A stretch of 64,000 nt of DNA from Streptomyces anulatus (lineage in GTDB: Bacteria > Actinomycetota > Actinomycetes > Streptomycetales > Streptomycetaceae), in assembly GCF_000721175.1 (NCBI RefSeq), contig NZ_JOEZ01000016.1, positions 310,001-374,000 on the forward strand, written 5' to 3'. The translations under genes were made by a program, and so were the position numbers. Positions 62,538-64,000 of the stretch are shown piece after piece. Below the pieces are notes generated by a model. That model was not told the DNA's origin. It was given only the letters and a program-made list of their open reading frames with translations, and did no database searches. The number at the start of each line of letters is the position of its first letter. Position 1 is the first letter of the stretch.

Positions 62538-63200
62538 TCAGGCCTCGTCGATGTGCAGGCGGATCGTGCCGTCCCCGGCCGCCTCCACCCGTACCCGCGT
62601 CAGGTCCTCGACATGGGCGTCCGGTGCGAGGGCCGCGGCGCGCGGGCCGACGCCCACGACGCGCATGCCCGCCGCCCGGCCCGCCGCGATGCCCGCCTCG
62701 GAGTCCTCGAACACGATGCAGTCCGCCGCGTCGAAGCCCAGCTCCGCCGCGCCCTTGAGGAAGCCCTCGGGGTCCGGCTTGCTGGCCCCGACCTGCTCGG
62801 CGGTGACGCGGACGGCGGGCATCGGCAGCGCGGCCGCACCCATCCGGGCCGTGGCGAGCGCGGTGTCGGCGGAGGTCACCAGCGCGTGCGGCAGCTCGGC
62901 GATCGCGGCCATGAACGCGGGCGCCCCGCCGATCGGTACGACGCCCTCGACGTCGGCGGTCTCCTCGGCGAGCATCACCCGGTTGTCCGCGTGGTTCTCC
63001 TCCACCGGGCGGTCCGGGAGGAGGACGGCCATCGTGGCGTACCCCTGACGGCCGTGCACCACCTTGAGCGCGGCCTCGGGGTCCAGCCCGTGCTCGATCG
63101 CCCAGCGCCGCCAACAGCGCTCGACCACCGCGTCGGAGTTCACGAGGGTGCCGTCCATGTCGAGCAGGAGGGCGTGTGCGGTGAGGACGGTGGCCGGCAT
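62538..63200 (-). CDS. HAD-IA family hydrolase (phosphoglycolate/sugar-phosphatase type)
   Basis: 220 residues. Motif I 'ALLLDMDGTLVNSDAVVERC', motif II Thr/Ser in 'ALVTSADTALATARM', Lys in 'GASKPDPEGFLKGAAELGF', and motif IV 'IVFEDSEAGIAAGRAAGMRV'. Length and cap suit sugar-phosphate phosphatases (YfbT/YniC-like). ATG at 63200 with GGAG 6 nt upstream; the longer frame adds 23 residues without homologous features. Confidence 0.9.
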   Translation of the reverse strand: MPATVLTAHALLLDMDGTLVNSDAVVERCWRRWAIEHGLDPEAALKVVHGRQGYATMAVLLPDRPVEENHADNRVMLAEETADVEGVVPIGGAPAFMAAIAELPHALVTSADTALATARMGAAALPMPAVRVTAEQVGASKPDPEGFLKGAAELGFDAADCIVFEDSEAGIAAGRAAGMRVVGVGPRAAALAPDAHVEDLTRVRVEAAGDGTIRLHIDEA

Positions 63201-63332
63201 CGGCTGCTCCAGAACACGGGGAGATGGGCGAACGGCCCGGGTGCGCGTGCCGCGGGGCATGGCGTTCACGGGCTGCGAAGAGGGGCGCGGTACGAGGTGT
63301 TCCCGTACGAGGTCTTCCGTACCAGAGCAACC

Positions 63333-63362
63333 CCCGCCCGCCGGTCAGGGAGTGCGGGCGGG
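63333..63362 (-). terminator. Hairpin between peptidoglycan-binding gene and HAD gene
   Basis: 9-bp perfect stem CCCGCCCGC/GCGGGCGGG with a 12-nt loop, in the 232-bp gap after the partial gene's stop. Confidence 0.6.
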
Positions 63363-63432
63363 AGCTACTTTGTTCCACCACGATACAAAAACCGGGGCGG
63401 TAACGCCAGTCCCTCTGCCCGGCGGCCGGGGC

Positions 63433-64000
63433 TCAGCGGCGTCCGGGTCCGCGCACGCTCGTCTCCGCCTCCAGCGCCCGCCGGGTGTTCGGTCCGTACG
63501 TGCCTGTCGCATCGCCCTGGATCGCCTTGTACGACTGGTAGATCGCCACGGAGTACGCCAGCTGGTCGGTGTAGTTCCCGTCGGACGGCCCCGGGTAGAG
63601 CCACTCCCCGACGTTCCGGAGCCGGTTCTGCAGCTCGACGACCTCCGGGCCGCGGTCGCCGGGCCGCAGCGAAGGGCCGGCCGGTTCCGCGGACGGGGCG
63701 TCGGGTGTCGGGGCCTGGGGTGCGCCACCGTCCGGCGTGGACGACGCGCTCGCCGTCGGCGACGCGGACGCGGTGGCGCTCGGCGTGGGCTTCGGGCTCC
63801 GGGTCGGCGATGCGGACGCGGACGGCGATGCGGACGGCGTGGCCGATGCGGATCGCGTACGGGACGGAGTGGCCGACGCGGAGGGGGACGGGGCCACCGA
63901 CGCGGCCGGTTCGTCCTCGGTGTCCGGCACGCTCGTGGTGGCCTCCGGCAGGGCCTCGTCCCGGCTTTCGTCGCCGCCGAACAGCCCGCCGGCGAAGGCT
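63433..64000 (-). CDS. Peptidoglycan-binding domain protein, partial (5' end beyond right edge)
   Basis: About 189 residues visible. A long Ser/Ala/Pro/Thr linker (short SAS/SAT repeats) is followed by a PG_binding_1 domain: 'LRPGDRGPEVVELQNRLRNV', 'DGNYTDQLAYSVAIYQSYKA' and 'GTYGPNTRRALEAE'. The frame continues past 64000 with a Gly/Ala-rich piece, suggesting a membrane anchor. It probably links a cytoplasmic or membrane domain to cell-wall peptidoglycan. The gene's 5' end and start are not visible. Confidence 0.85.
   Translation of the reverse strand, partial: AFAGGLFGGDESRDEALPEATTSVPDTEDEPAASVAPSPSASATPSRTRSASATPSASPSASASPTRSPKPTPSATASASPTASASSTPDGGAPQAPTPDAPSAEPAGPSLRPGDRGPEVVELQNRLRNVGEWLYPGPSDGNYTDQLAYSVAIYQSYKAIQGDATGTYGPNTRRALEAETSVRGPGRR

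Overview
The window is a high-GC (about 72% by eye) actinobacterial chromosome segment, almost certainly Streptomyces. Reasons visible here: strong G/C bias at third codon positions, many GTG starts, many ATGA/GTGA stop-start overlaps, the fasR-fabD-fabH-acpP-fabF cluster, an MreB paralogue (Mbl), the actinobacterial DUF3145 and DUF3052 families, and a homodimeric-type pyruvate dehydrogenase E1. From memory, gene content and order resemble the SCO2360-SCO2451 region of S. coelicolor in compressed form; I could not check this.

Layout. 1-4.05 kb: malonyl-CoA supply (an acetyl/acyl-CoA carboxyltransferase running off the left edge and overlapping matB), a NarK-type nitrate transporter and a divergent Lrp/AsnC regulator. 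4.05-7.7 kb: two repeat elements, a GAF sensor kinase that has lost its ATPase domain at a repeat boundary, mbl and a small conserved gene, with an inverted copy of the repeat end on the far side. 7.7-15.4 kb: MarR-regulated oxidoreductase, Ohr, membrane proteins, an amidinotransferase, aldose epimerase, a lipoprotein SGNH esterase and DUF3145. 15.5-20.4 kb: the essential type II fatty acid synthase operon with its regulator FasR. 20.6-34.8 kb: accessory and regulatory genes (pirin, DinB-like, serine hydrolase, MerR/aldo-keto reductase, two DUF1023 hydrolases, a NarL-type two-component system, DUF4429, TetR/MFS efflux, a secreted I36 inhibitor). 34.9-39.2 kb: aceE, DUF3052 and an AhpE-like peroxiredoxin.

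39.3-48.5 kb is the most interesting part: a tellurium-resistance (Ter) stress locus made of three TerD-domain proteins, a DUF475/TerC-like membrane protein, a TerA-like protein, and an operon for a CitE/HpcH-type lyase, a fused phosphoribosyltransferase-TRSP-StiP protein and a HAD phosphatase. This gene set has been proposed on comparative-genomic grounds to make a nucleoside-like metabolite; product and chemistry are, to my knowledge, unknown. A broken O-methyltransferase lies just downstream.

49-64 kb: zinc-ribbon, coiled-coil and DUF4097 proteins, tRNA-Val(TAC) with a strong terminator, GNAT, a divergent inositol-phosphatase-like protein with an altered metal motif, histidine phosphatase, small membrane proteins, DedA, Cu/Zn SOD-like protein, DoxX behind a candidate iron box, PhoD, a secreted HNH nuclease, a FetB-like permease, a HAD phosphatase and a partial peptidoglycan-binding protein at the right edge. 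There are no CRISPR arrays, complete insertion sequences, prophage or large secondary-metabolite clusters in the window.
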